A DNA stretch of 22,264 nt from Saccoglossus kowalevskii. Taxonomy: Eukaryota; Hemichordata; Enteropneusta; Harrimaniidae. The notes beneath the pieces were generated by a model that saw only the letters and a program-made list of their open reading frames with translations, searched no databases and was not told where the DNA came from. The position numbers and the translations under genes are program-made. The stretch spans positions 56,149-78,412 of the forward strand of contig NW_003112965.1 of assembly GCF_000003605.2 (NCBI RefSeq), in the 5' to 3' direction. Below are positions 7,201 through 14,876 of the stretch, piece by piece (within the stretch, counting starts at the first letter, position 1; every line of letters starts with the position of its first letter).

Positions 7201-9855
7201 ATCTTGCCCATTGGCCGAAGAAGTCAGGATATTGTGTGAACTTAAACCTGATTCTATTGGTCGATGTAAATCTTGTCCAATGGCTGAAGAAGACTGGACA
7301 TTAGGTGAAATAAAACTTGCTTTCAGTGGCTGATGATCTTGCCCAATGGCCGAGGAAGTCAGGACATTGTGTGAACTTAAACCTGATTCTATTGGTTGAT
7401 GTATATCTTGCCCAATGGCTGAAGAAGACTGGACATTAGGCGAAATCAAACTTGCTTTCAGTGGCTGATGATCTTGCCCAATGGCCGAAGAAGACAGTAC
7501 ATCATGTGAGCTTAAACCTGATTCTATTGGTCGATGTAAACTTTGCCCAATGGCTTGAGAAGACTGGACATTTGATGAAATCATTGGCTGATGATGGTCT
7601 TGTCGAATGGATGGGGAAGTTAGAACATCGTGTGAACTTAAATTTGATTCTATTGATCGATGTAAACTTTGCCCAATGGCTTGAGAAGACTGGACATTTG
7701 GTGAAATCATTGGCTGATGATTGTCTTGTCGAATGGACGGGGAAGTTAGAACATTGTGTGAGCTTAAACCTGTTTCTATTGGTCGATGTAACCCTTGCCC
7801 AATTGCTGGAGGAGACCAAACATCAGATGAACTCAAACCAGACTCCAACTGCTGACATTGACCTTGATGAAAGGTGTGCGGTGACTGGATATCTTGTGAA
7901 TTAGTACTAGTACTATTATTTGAAGTTGGTGATAGAATCCCTCTGGGTAGAATAGAATCAGTTGTTTTATCATCACCTCTCAATTCAGAACACATTCGAT
8001 TAAACCGATTTCTTTGAATTTTAGTCATTCCTGTGGGAAAAACAAACAAAAAAGCATCTAGATAAATCTTCTGCATGATAAAGATACTGAGCACAAAGAA
8101 GGGAATTCAAAAAAATATTCACTTCAAACATATTAAAACAAGAGTTAGACAAAACTGGTTCTTGAGAATATTATGAGATTATTACGAAGATACCTCAAAG
8201 TATGCACGAAAACAGTACAGCGGGAGTATCAACCAACACGCAGTGTAGGTTGATGCGATGGCGTACTGTCTGAGTGCATACTTTAAGGTATCCTTGTAAT
8301 AACCTTATTATACATCTTTTCCTTGTCGAAATCCGAAAGGTTTAGAACACCCTGGTGGCAGCCATGTTTGTTTTTATTATTAGAGGACGCTTACGCGCGT
8401 AATCATTTCATATTTGGAATTCGCATTTCTTTATATGGTAGGATGAAAATACCCCGTAAAATACCGCAAAATTCGCATTTCCTTATATGGTAGGATGAAA
8501 ATACCTTGTAAAATACTGCAAAATTATGGCACGTTGTAACTTATGGCGTTACGGTGACAGATGTATAATAAACAGTGCTAACACTAAATACAAGTAATTG
8601 ACATGTTCCCGGTGCTTTAAAGTTATTAGCTTAAAATAAAGTTGGTATAATTGGAGTTTATAAAGATAGTTGGAGTATACCACTCGATTTTTACCACTTC
8701 ATTCCAAATACATATGTTGTGAAACGTAGTACCAGTATACTCAGTAACTTGTCTCAAATTTAATGAAACAAATTTGTTCATTATTATATTAATAATAATA
8801 ATATAATAATAACCTTTATTATAACCGTAAAGAAGTTACAATTCTTTTTTGGTTTGTAAATAATAAAGTATTTTTTTTTTTTTGTTGTTGATATATTGTA
8901 TATAAACACCAACTTAACTACTAGTTAGTGCTAGTCTTTTAGTAAAAGCATTGTTTAAGTATCTGATAACATGTCTAAGCAGAGATGGCTCTGTCGTGTT
9001 TGAAATCATTTTGAATTTGTCGATGTAATTCTGTGTTGAGAAATTATTGTATATTCTGTTAAATTGTTCATAAACTTCTTGTCTTTCATTTGTATATATT
9101 TGACAGTGTAATGTGAAATGTATTTCGTCTTCTGTTGTTTTACATATTTTGCAAATTCTTTCATCAGCTGGTGTTTTAGGACGTGTATTTCTCCCACCTT
9201 CAATTTCTACGCTACGGAAGCTTAGTCTTAGTTTGGCTAGTGTTTTAATATCTTGATATTTTTTCATAATGTTTAAGTAGGGTGCACATTTAATTGTGTT
9301 ATTTAAAGGTTTGTATGTGCGAAGTTTAGAGTTTTCTCTATTGTTGGTCTCATTCCAGATATTTGTATATTAATATTATTCAGTCGACACACTGCTCATT
9401 AATAACTGAAACACCCATTTTTAGCAGGATTCAGGTTTTTCTTAGTAATATATTTACAGCAAAAGTACCTAAAAGTTATTATTATTAATCTAACAGGTCC
9501 TTCAATTCACATCTGCTTTCACGTGTGAAACGCAGTTTATTGGCTACTCGCACCCCGTACATCCGGGTCTCTTTCAAAACAAGATCTACAATGTTTACGT
9601 TTGAGATTTAGTGAAGATAACAAAACAGACCTCAGCATACGATTTGGATATGATTGTGCTAAAAATTAAAACATACACAATTCAACACAAGGATGTAACT
9701 GGCAACAAATACAAACCTAAAGATAGAAGATCATCATTGAAGACGTCCAGTAGATCGTCTGTGTTTTCCACTCCAAGGCTACGAAAGGCGTTGATGAAGT
9801 TGTCAAGACGATTCTGTCGTAGCATCGCTATCCATGCATGGCTGACACGACTCAT
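1183..9855 (-). CDS. SAM domain / 45-residue repeat / tandem ubiquitin-like protein, 8 exons, 3' end open
   Basis: I do not recognise this gene by name. Eight exons (9717-9855, 6069-8030, 5119-5312, 3908-3966, 2980-3187, 2321-2452, 1441-1501, 1183-1262) have GT donors and AG acceptors and compatible phases at all seven junctions, giving 945 codons with no stop. Visible domains in order: a SAM domain at residues about 5-70 (WIAMLRQNRL, then LLSLGMTKIQRNRF across the first splice); S/Q/H-rich tandem repeats at about 94-577; ubiquitin-like fold 1 at about 625-717, ending TLKKRKIESGSVLFVI; ubiquitin-like fold 2 at about 740-817, containing TLKRKI, TGIETSCQRLRLDD and VVDGQTIMVAL; then a helical part with LVEGLYFLFRRLLP and FEHSASCWAYIL. 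No signal peptide or membrane segment is visible. SAM domains usually mediate self-association and Ubl folds usually mediate protein contacts, so a signalling scaffold is a reasonable inference. The 3' end is uncertain: the last exon either splices to exons left of the window or reads on to a stop at 1129-1131. Confidence 0.82.
1441..1501 (-). CDS. Exon 7: helical region
   Basis: The acceptor is ATTTGTCACAG and the donor GTATTG. The 61 nt enter in phase 0 and leave in phase 1. It encodes VCLVEGLYFLFRRLLPKPGT, a strongly amphipathic segment. Its end phase matches exon 8. Confidence 0.75.
1611..2275. repeat. 34-bp minisatellite in intron 6, split by a MITE
   Basis: Units follow GACCTGATCACCTCCCCAAA plus CCACTGGCCTTCAA. 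Copies at 1765-1920 are almost identical; outer copies are diverged. The array stops at about 2030, resumes at about 2218-2275, and is interrupted by the palindromic element at 2037-2190. Confidence 0.88.
2037..2190. mobile_element. Short MITE-like element with 24-bp inverted ends
   Basis: The left end AATATGATATATA-CCTG-TAGTAGATAATA is matched on the opposite strand by the right end TATTATCTACTATATATCAT plus ATT, apart from the 4-base CCTG. The element is about 154 bp, AT-rich, with no coding capacity, and sits inside the 34-bp minisatellite. Confidence 0.7.
2321..2452 (-). CDS. Exon 6: helical region
   Basis: The acceptor is CATTTAG and the donor GTATGT. It has 44 codons, phase 0 at both ends, and no stop. 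It encodes NNKNVLGFVRKLTAFPPLVA and ends NMNFAQK. The even mix of hydrophobic and charged residues and the exact frame fit with exons 5 and 7 argue that it is coding, although no long open frame marks it. Confidence 0.78.
2453..2979. other. Intron 5, no feature seen
   Basis: AT-rich intron sequence with no recognised element. The minus-strand frame of exon 5 runs on to 2836 but leaves through a consensus donor at 2974-2979. Confidence 0.45.
2980..3187 (-). CDS. Exon 5: C-terminal half of Ubl 2 and helical linker
   Basis: The acceptor is TTTCTTTGCTAG and the donor is a consensus GTAAGT. The exon starts in phase 2 (completing Arg) with LDDCSWKNSDDDSL, then VVDGQTIMVALSSL, the final strand of the ubiquitin-like fold. 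It continues with FDADINTYTEQTLTGLAVFY, a probable helix. The open frame extends upstream with an ATG at 3205-3207, but the pyrimidine-rich acceptor and the phase fit favour the exon start used here. Confidence 0.82.
3470..3877 (-). mobile_element. MITE family 1, copy 1 (intron 4)
   Basis: One end is an almost complete palindrome (3767-3877): GGTTATTATGAGAATACCTC pairs with GAGGTATTCTCGTAATAACC. The body includes AACATGGCTGCCACCAGGG and CTGTCACCGTAACGCCATAA. The whole element is also found reverse-complemented at 8176-8594. No open frame is present. Confidence 0.8.
3908..3966 (-). CDS. Exon 4: 59-nt exon encoding the core helix of Ubl 2
   Basis: The acceptor is TTTACATTAG and the donor GTATTT. 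The 59 nt enter in phase 0 and leave in phase 2, exactly what exons 3 and 5 require. It encodes TLKRKIYSATGIETSCQRL plus part of an Arg codon. This matches the ubiquitin pattern of a helix, then GIP, then Q-x-L before the LxD turn. No other tract found between 3188 and 5118 meets phase, splice sites and fold together. The donor lies about 25 bases from a palindromic MITE. Confidence 0.75.
4073..4250. repeat. Diverged interspersed repeat (TACTGT... TTTTCGCTA type)
   Basis: This stretch in intron 3 begins TATACTGTAAAATACTTTAT and holds several words such as TTATTTTCACTGA and AATTTTCGCTA. The reverse complement of 15880-16020 shares TACTGTGAAA...TTATTTTCACT and related words. Both look like old copies of one family; the alignment by eye is loose. 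Confidence 0.35.
4675..4880. repeat. Imperfect direct repeat in intron 3
   Basis: GAACTAATCTGATAGGAGTC (from 4676) and GAACTAATCTGACGGAGGTC (from 4822) are followed by CACCCAA and then diverging sequence with AAAAGC about 40 bases on. The copies are about 146 bases apart. The origin is unknown. Confidence 0.6.
5119..5312 (-). CDS. Exon 3: end of Ubl 1 and start of Ubl 2
   Basis: The acceptor is TTTCACAG and the donor is GTAATG. The phase-1 junction with exon 2 yields W followed by TLKKRKIESGSVLFVI, which resembles the last strand region of ubiquitin (TLSDYNIQKESTLHLV in the family). The exon then enters a second fold with AILYVHIMMGDTYKVHVDL, equivalent to the first beta hairpin of ubiquitin, and ends at NDTVL in phase 0. 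Confidence 0.82.
5313..5832. other. Intron 2 left part with weak internal duplication
   Basis: Two related stretches (about 5538-5570 and 5642-5680) share the form TTCAAGTTTTATTAAAATCT / TTCGATTGAAATCTGTGAAT followed by TGGTTC, as in many degenerate invertebrate transposon remnants. There is also an AATTAATAAT-rich run (5460-5510). No gene is seen. Confidence 0.35.
5885..6058. repeat. 24-bp intronic minisatellite beside the exon 2 donor
   Basis: The plus strand carries repeats of the form GTGAGTGGGGGAGCACTGAC plus AACC. Copies are near-perfect next to the donor and degenerate leftward. The unit is 24 bp, a multiple of three, so the minus-strand frame stays open past the donor, with an eight-residue motif VLPHSRLS, to a stop at 5833. 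Confidence 0.85.
6069..8030 (-). CDS. Exon 2: end of SAM domain, 45-residue repeats, start of Ubl 1
   Basis: This is a 1962-nt exon. The acceptor is CCCACAG ending at 8031 and the donor is a consensus GTAAGT at 6063-6068. The first codons (GMTKIQRNRFNRM) finish the SAM domain. Then comes a Ser/Thr-rich linker, then repeats of the type SSHNVLTSSAIGQDHQ paired with ISPNVQSSQAIGQDLH. The exon ends with a non-repetitive part, including CEVQIYTAEGIPITCDVF, that belongs to the first ubiquitin-like fold. The open frame extends upstream to 8094, but that stretch (hydrophobic, ending at the acceptor tract) is intron. Confidence 0.88.
6440..7900 (-). repeat. Coding VNTR, 135-bp unit (45 residues, two half-units)
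   Basis: Within exon 2 the DNA repeats every 135 bp. Each unit encodes two related halves of about 22 residues with the shared pattern S-x-(N/D)-V-x-S-x-A-I-G-Q-(D)-x-H-x-P. The central copies (about 6760-7500) differ at only a few bases, while copies toward either end are increasingly divergent. That gradient is typical of arrays growing by unequal exchange in the middle. The frame is kept throughout. Confidence 0.9.
8176..8594 (+). mobile_element. MITE family 1, copy 2 (intron 1), inverted relative to copy 1
   Basis: The palindromic end is at 8176-8304 and the body runs to TGCTAACACTAAATACAAG. It is close to copy 1 along its length but contains an internal tandem duplication of about 54 bp (about 8418-8471 and 8472-8525, each with TTATATGGTAGGATGAAAAT). 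Confidence 0.8.
8785..9375 (-). mobile_element. 5'-truncated CR1/L2-like LINE, ORF2 C-terminus (intron 1)
   Basis: The minus-strand frame is open from about 9360 to a TAA at 8914, longer than its first ATG (9265) suggests. It contains ADERICKICKTTEDEIHFTL followed by HC, the C-x2-C...H-x-C type motif near the end of non-LTR retrotransposon ORF2 proteins. After the stop, a short 3' region ends in AATAAAGGTTATTATTAT-type repeats, a microsatellite tail typical of this group. The reverse transcriptase is absent through 5' truncation. Confidence 0.75.
9717..9855 (-). CDS. Exon 1: start codon and N-terminal half of SAM domain
   Basis: The ATG at 9853-9855 is preceded in frame by a TAG six codons upstream, so this is the only plausible start for this frame. 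It encodes 46 residues beginning MSRVSHAWIAMLRQNR and ending DDLLSL, the first helices of a SAM domain. The donor is GTTTGT (9711-9716), a weak but usable site, in phase 1. The exon is too short to appear as a long open frame, and was found because it completes the SAM domain begun in exon 2. Confidence 0.8.
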
Positions 9856-10655
9856 GATCTCTGTTGATCGCTAATGGTGATGCCAAGCTGTCTCACAGAT
9901 TGGAATGCAACTTCTGATACTCTATGGAATGATTAAAAATTGTGATTGCGATGTGATTACTGATATAATCAAACTTGTAAACATCGGCACACAATGCACC
10001 TCAGCCAACTTTCTTTGCCTGGAGCTCTGACTCTACCGCTAGAGGGCGTATTTAAGTACCCGGATGACAGGTGTTGGACGTCTGGAGTGCACCAGATTAG
10101 CGTTATTTAACATGCTTTATAATAAACATGTCATGAATTTTAAATACTTCAGCCTGAAGGCTGAGTATATATATATTTTTTTCGGTTTGGAAAACATAAG
10201 TAAGTAAAGTAAATAACTTTATTGATTTCGTATCCTTATTTGAATCTTTAAATAAACAACAGCTAGCTAAAAAAAGTAACAAACTAAAGTAAACAATTAG
10301 AAAATTAGATCAATAAGTAAAACAGAACAAAAATTTAAAAAATACAATAAATGTAAAATTGAGTGATTATTTTGGGGCAGCTGGTGGTTTTTTCAGTGCA
10401 ATATCTCTGCAGTTAAAAATGAATTACTATCCCTGCTACTGGCTCCTGTCATCCATGGCCTGTCCTACTATTAAAACGGCAAAGGATCCCATAAGTGCCT
10501 TAAACCATAGACCCTCCACTGGAGGGTCTATGCTTAAACGTAGCTCATTCATACTTGAAGCTATACCAACAAGAGGGCGCTTATAACTCAAAACTTGTTT
10601 TCACGTTGATGAAATCATGGACCTCCATGATAATACCACGGTACCCACCTAGCAT
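9856..10655. other. Upstream region of the SAM-Ubl gene and intergenic DNA
   Basis: The 5' UTR and promoter of the minus-strand gene should lie here, but I see no clear TATA box or initiator. The region contains CGCTAGAGGGCG-type words (10038-10049), an AT-rich stretch with ATAACTTTATT (10218-10230), which may be a LINE tail on the minus strand, and a perfect palindrome at 10506-10532. No gene is supported. Confidence 0.5.
10506..10532. repeat. 27-bp perfect palindrome
   Basis: CATAGACCCTCCA and TGGAGGGTCTATG are exact reverse complements with one central base. No poly-T follows, so this is unlikely to be a pol III terminator. It may be the tip of a short interspersed element. Confidence 0.8.
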
Positions 10656-11075
10656 GATAATACAGATAAGTTGGCTGTGCAAGTCGCGGACTCTGCCGGA
10701 ATCAAACTTACACCTAACGAAATTGACGTGAGCCATCGCTTACTATCAAAACCAGGCCGCGACCAGCACCCATTATTGTGCGATTTGTCAGCGCAAGAAA
10801 ATATATAAAAAAATAAATCAACAAATGACATGAATATATATCACAATACAACAAATACCGTTTATATTAACGAGAACTCAACAGCTGCCAACAAACACCT
10901 CTTTCATAACGCGAACGTGGTCAGAAAACAATGTGAATGGAAGTTTATATGGACAGTCGGCAGTAAGATTTATGTACGACGATGTGAGGGAACCAGTGCT
11001 CTAAGGATAACATCACTTAAAGATATTGAGCGTATCCGACAACCGTCTTCTGATGTTACCACCGCCGACAGCTAA
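10656..11075 (+). pseudogene. LINE ORF1 remnant
   Basis: The frame gives NEIDVSHRLLSKPGRDQ, shifts near 10765 (PIIVRFVSARKYI lies in another frame), and returns with TVYINENSTAANKHLFHNAN and WKFIWTVGSKIYVRRCEG, ending at a stop at 11075. The 'AHRL...IIVRF...YINENLT...WKYIWT..GKI.VR' series is characteristic of ORF1 proteins of invertebrate non-LTR elements. At least two shifts and one stop show decay. ORF2 follows about 60 bases downstream, as expected. Confidence 0.7.
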
Positions 11076-11136
11076 TACACGTAAATATAATAAACGTGAA
11101 CATGAACCAATGTAATAAACATAAACATGAACCATT

Positions 11137-12843
11137 ATGGATACACAAAATGACAATGCCAACGTTAAGTACTAGTATAACTGTAATTCTTACTCAGTTG
11201 ACCAATTCAATTCACATTCTAACTTTTCATATTTCTCGCATAATTTAATTCATTTTAATATCAGATCTTTATCTAAACATTTTGACGAACTTATTACATT
11301 TTTTAGTGTCGTAAAACATAATTTTCTTTTTCTTGGCCTCGTCGTAACATGGCTGAATTCAAACTCTAACCGTTCTAAGTATAATTTACCGTCCTATAAT
11401 TTAATTACATGTAAGCGTGACAATTCAAAAGGCGGAGCACTGTACATTCACGAATCCTTGTCTTTTACCCGTATGCACTGTGAATCGATCTTTGTGGAAA
11501 CCTGCATAAACAACAACACGATTATCATAGGCGTTAAGTACCGTACACCTAACACCCCATATCATGAATATTTTGACAGTTTGGAGCTATGTCTACACCA
11601 GTTGACAGCCAAGGCTATTGATTCTATTATACTTGGCGACGTGAACATTGCCACGTCTGTTGATTCCCCGCCTGTCACTCACTCACCTGACTCACTACAA
11701 TACTATTCTCAATTCGTACAATTGTTTCCACTTATTATCACATCTACTAGGGTCCCTGATACTTCTAGTACTGCAATTGATCACGTGCTTACGAATACAT
11801 CCGGCCATTTCATACAATGCGGAACTATTCACACCGATATTAGAGACCATTATCCTGTTTTTTGTAATTTTAAAAATTGTCAGCACGCTTTTATAGAAGA
11901 TAATACGGTCTTGAACTATGAGTATACTAATTACAATCATGGAGGTAACAACTTTTCACCTCCATGTTACAATCAAAGCGCGTTTATTGCGGACTTAAAA
12001 TCTTGGCAACCAGTGTATGATCACTCCGACCCTAATGATGCATATAATACATTTTATGACTTAGTTTATACGGTTTTGTGTAAGCATTTGCAGGTCAAAT
12101 TAAATAAAAGAAAATTTAAACATCTATCTAAACCTTGGTTGTCAAAAGGTATAATTAAATCACTCCAAACCAAACACAAATTATTTGCCAAGATAAAAAA
12201 AATCCTGGCAACTTTGAAAAAGAAACGAAATATAAAACATATAGAAACCTTTTGACTAAACTCCTCAAGTCAGCAAAGAAACGCTAAAGTTAAATATGTA
12301 ACTGTGGTCTGGGAGAACCTTGCTGCTGTTTAATTTTTCAGAGATTTTCTAATTTTTATTTCTTTTCTTTTGTTGAATTTCATTGTATTTTAATTTTAGT
12401 GTTTTAGTTTGTCTTATTTTATTTGTCTTTGTCTCATTTTGTACCTTACTAAACCCACAGATGGTTAAGTTGCATAATAAAGTTATTATTATTCAAATAA
12501 CTTCAAGTACGCGCATGGCAATACTAACAAAACGTGGCAAGTGATAACTAATATTTTAAATAAATCAACTAAAACACCAGTTACTCTGTGAAAAAAATAT
12601 TATTGAAGAGTTTAACCATTTTTTCACCAATATCGGATCTAAACTCGCGGATAACATTACTGTCCGGGCGACTTTACTCAATATTTGACTGGCAATTATC
12701 GTGACTCTTTTTATTTTCGACTTGTGAATGAGAGCGATATAATCAATGAAATATATGAAAAGCAGTAGGACATAATGACGTTCCCCCTAAAATAGTCAAG
12801 CATGCAAGCCATATCAACTTCTCACCAACCCGGAACCGGATCT
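11137..12843 (+). pseudogene. LINE ORF2 remnant: endonuclease and start of RT, interrupted
   Basis: Seen in order: a possible ATG at 11137, an early TAG (11173), HFNIRSLSKHFDEL, FLGLVVTWLNS, GALYIHES, ILGDVNIA, AIDHVLTN and IRDHYPVFCNF. These are the blocks of an APE-type endonuclease of CR1/L2-like LINEs. A frame slip at an A8 run (about 12194) separates it from NPGNFEKETKYKTYRNLLTK. After an inserted segment (12286-12495) the frame resumes with YFKYAHGNTNKTWQVITNIL, EEFNHFFTNIGSKLAD and GHNDVPPKIVKHASH, the entry to the RT fingers. Homology fades after about 12835. The copy is dead. Confidence 0.8.
12286..12495 (+). mobile_element. 5'-truncated LINE 3' end nested in the ORF2 remnant
   Basis: This segment interrupts the ORF2 reading between KLLKSAKKR and YFKYAHGN. 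It is T-rich and non-coding and ends CATAATAAAGTTATTATTAT, a LINE-type 3' tail much like that of the element at 8785-9375. Confidence 0.65.
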
Positions 12844-13154
12844 CAGTCGCATATGGACAGATTCTGTTCAAACTTGGTATATACGTTGAGCATAATGGGA
12901 CTATAATGCACGGATCTGGTTCAATATGTTTTAACACGGTTATTAGAAGAATTCTTCTAGTAACTGTGGTTTTAAAGAATACAGCTCCCTATCTATATAC
13001 ATGTATTCGACATTATACATAATGAGTGTTATAAAACATCTGTATGTCATCATGAACTTAAGAAATGCGTCATTGTCATGAAACAACGAACCAACAAAGA
13101 TACTTATCATCGGTGTGTTATCGTGTCAATGTAATCATTAATTTAACTTGAAAA
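12844..13154. other. Unassigned intergenic DNA
   Basis: Between the LINE remnant and the 40-bp array. The first part (to about 13000) still reads in the RT frame without resembling RT, so the LINE may extend here in diverged form. I see nothing else. Confidence 0.4.
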
Positions 13155-13660
13155 GTAAGCATTCCCACTTGTAGACGACCTCTCACTGACCCCTATAAGC
13201 ATTCCCACTTGTTGACAGCCTTTCACTGACCCCAGTAAGCATTCCAACTTGTAGACGACCTCTCACTGACCCCTGTAAGCATTCCCACTTGTTGACAGCC
13301 TTTTACTGACCCCAGTAAGCATTCCCACTTGTAGACGACCTCTCACTGACCCCTGTAAGCATCCCCACTTGTTGACAGCCTTTCACTGACCCCAGTAAGC
13401 ATTCCCACTTGTAGACGACCTCTCACTGACCCCTGTAAGCATTCCCACTTGTAGACGACCTCTCACTGACCCCTGTAAGCATTCCCACTTGTTGACAGCC
13501 TTTCACTGATCCCAGTAAGCATTCCCACTTGTAGACGACCTCTCACTGACCCCTGTAAGCATTCCCACTTGTTGACAGCCTTTCACTGACCCCAGTAAGC
13601 ATTCCCACTTTTAGACGACCTCCCACTGACCCCTTTAAGCATTCCCACTTGTAGACACCC
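13155..13660. repeat. 40-bp minisatellite with A/B alternation
   Basis: About 12.6 units of 40 bp start GTAAGCATTCCCACTTGT. Type A continues AGACGACCTCTCACTGACCC plus CT; type B continues TGACAGCCTTTCACTGACCC plus CA. The order by unit is A B A B A B A A B A B A plus a partial copy, i.e. an 80-bp higher-order unit with one B missing between units 7 and 8. Confidence 0.93.
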
Positions 13661-14620
13661 TTTACAGCAAGAAGTATTGGGCGTACAAGTGATAATATGA
13701 TAAATGCGATTAATCCACCGATATTTACTATATGGCGGGAGCCATCTTGAACACTGATTGAAATCAGGGAGAAAATAAATTTTCACATTCAAACAATTTG
13801 TTGGGTTAACATTAAACCAACCGCTAATAAAATTTGACTTTATTCATCATTTTTGCGTGGACAATCCCTTGTATATGAACACCTCATTACACAAAGAAAA
13901 TATAACACTTTCCCTGGTATTTTGAAAGCGAGATCGCCATCCAACTACATTGTAAAGTATGACGACCGTCCCTTACTGTTATATAGATTCACCCAGAGTG
14001 GGAGTGACCACAGGACGGCGCCAGCGAGATTCGAAAGCCAACCGTTCAGTCAAAACCAAAGCAGTTAGCCAATTTGCTAGCGAGTTTGCAAATTGGCTGT
14101 CCCAATACTTGCTGCAAATAAAAACATTGTATGTAAGTTTGTGTTAGCTTGAGACCTACACACAACATACAAGTTATGTTCTAATTTTGTTCAAACAGGA
14201 ACAAAAAAATCTCACTGCGAGTAAGGTTTCTTTCACTTAAAATATTTATTGATAACAATGGCAAAACCAACATACTTTACACACATTTGTTTACAACCTT
14301 AATGAAATAAGTAAAAAACATTCAGACATACCGGTACGATTCTTCTCAATACGAGTCTCTGCTGAAGCAATCGTTTCGTATTTAAAAATGAGGCAATGTT
14401 TTTACAATCAAATTAAAAAATATTATTTACAAATAGTATCATATAGAACACAATTTTCACATTAAAGTTACTGATACTATTCTCATCAATAATACATGTA
14501 TATCGGATATTATGTTACAAGTGTTCTAAAAATCAATAACATATTTTTTCAGCTTCATAAATAGTCTACAGAACTAGATAGGGACGGAATGACAGCTGTT
14601 GAAAGGAACTGTTTTAAAAT
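13661..14620. other. Intergenic DNA downstream of CFAP47
   Basis: It contains a short plus-strand frame (13853-14068) with no recognisable product, and a hairpin with an 11-bp perfect stem (14067-14077 with 14088-14098, AGCCAATTTGC). A second AATAAA on the minus strand at 14245-14250 could serve as a distal poly(A) site. Nothing else is supported. Confidence 0.45.
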
Positions 14621-14621
14621 C

Positions 14622-14627
14622 TTTATT
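14622..14627 (-). promoter_or_regulatory. Poly(A) signal AATAAA of the CFAP47-like gene
   Basis: AATAAA on the minus strand, about 250 bases after the stop codon, within AT-rich sequence. It is the first canonical signal downstream. A second at 14245-14250 is an alternative. Confidence 0.55.
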
Positions 14628-14876
14628 TTGTTCACAATTTGTTTACATACATTACTATAATAAGTAAAGTATACAGGAAACCATAAAATTTTCTTCATCT
14701 TCAAAAAATGTTTGTGATTTGAAAATCTAAAAACATTGATGAAGATTGACAAGTATCAGTTTGACTCTCTGTTTATAGAAGCTGTATTTAAAAAATATAT
14801 ATCTAAATTCATGAAAAATTGATCTGTTGTGAAATTACAGCGGTTTACAGTATACAAGAAACACCGGGTTATGTAT

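Noticed and set aside
7452-7904. 150-codon plus-strand open frame
   Set aside because: It lies antisense to the coding VNTR of exon 2 and is open only because the repeat unit is a multiple of three.
8031-8094. Upstream part of the long minus-strand frame as the N-terminus of exon 2
   Set aside because: A good acceptor (CCCACAG) ends at 8031, and exon 1 supplies the missing half of the SAM domain in the right phase.
10649-10831. Minus-strand frame of 60 codons
   Set aside because: It is antisense to the recognisable LINE ORF1 remnant.
13155-13660. Possible CRISPR array (regular 40-bp period)
   Set aside because: There are no unique spacers; the whole unit repeats, and the DNA is from an animal.
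13853-14068. 71-codon plus-strand frame near the CFAP47 3' side
   Set aside because: No recognised domain, splice sites or neighbouring exon; it could be chance or a repeat remnant.
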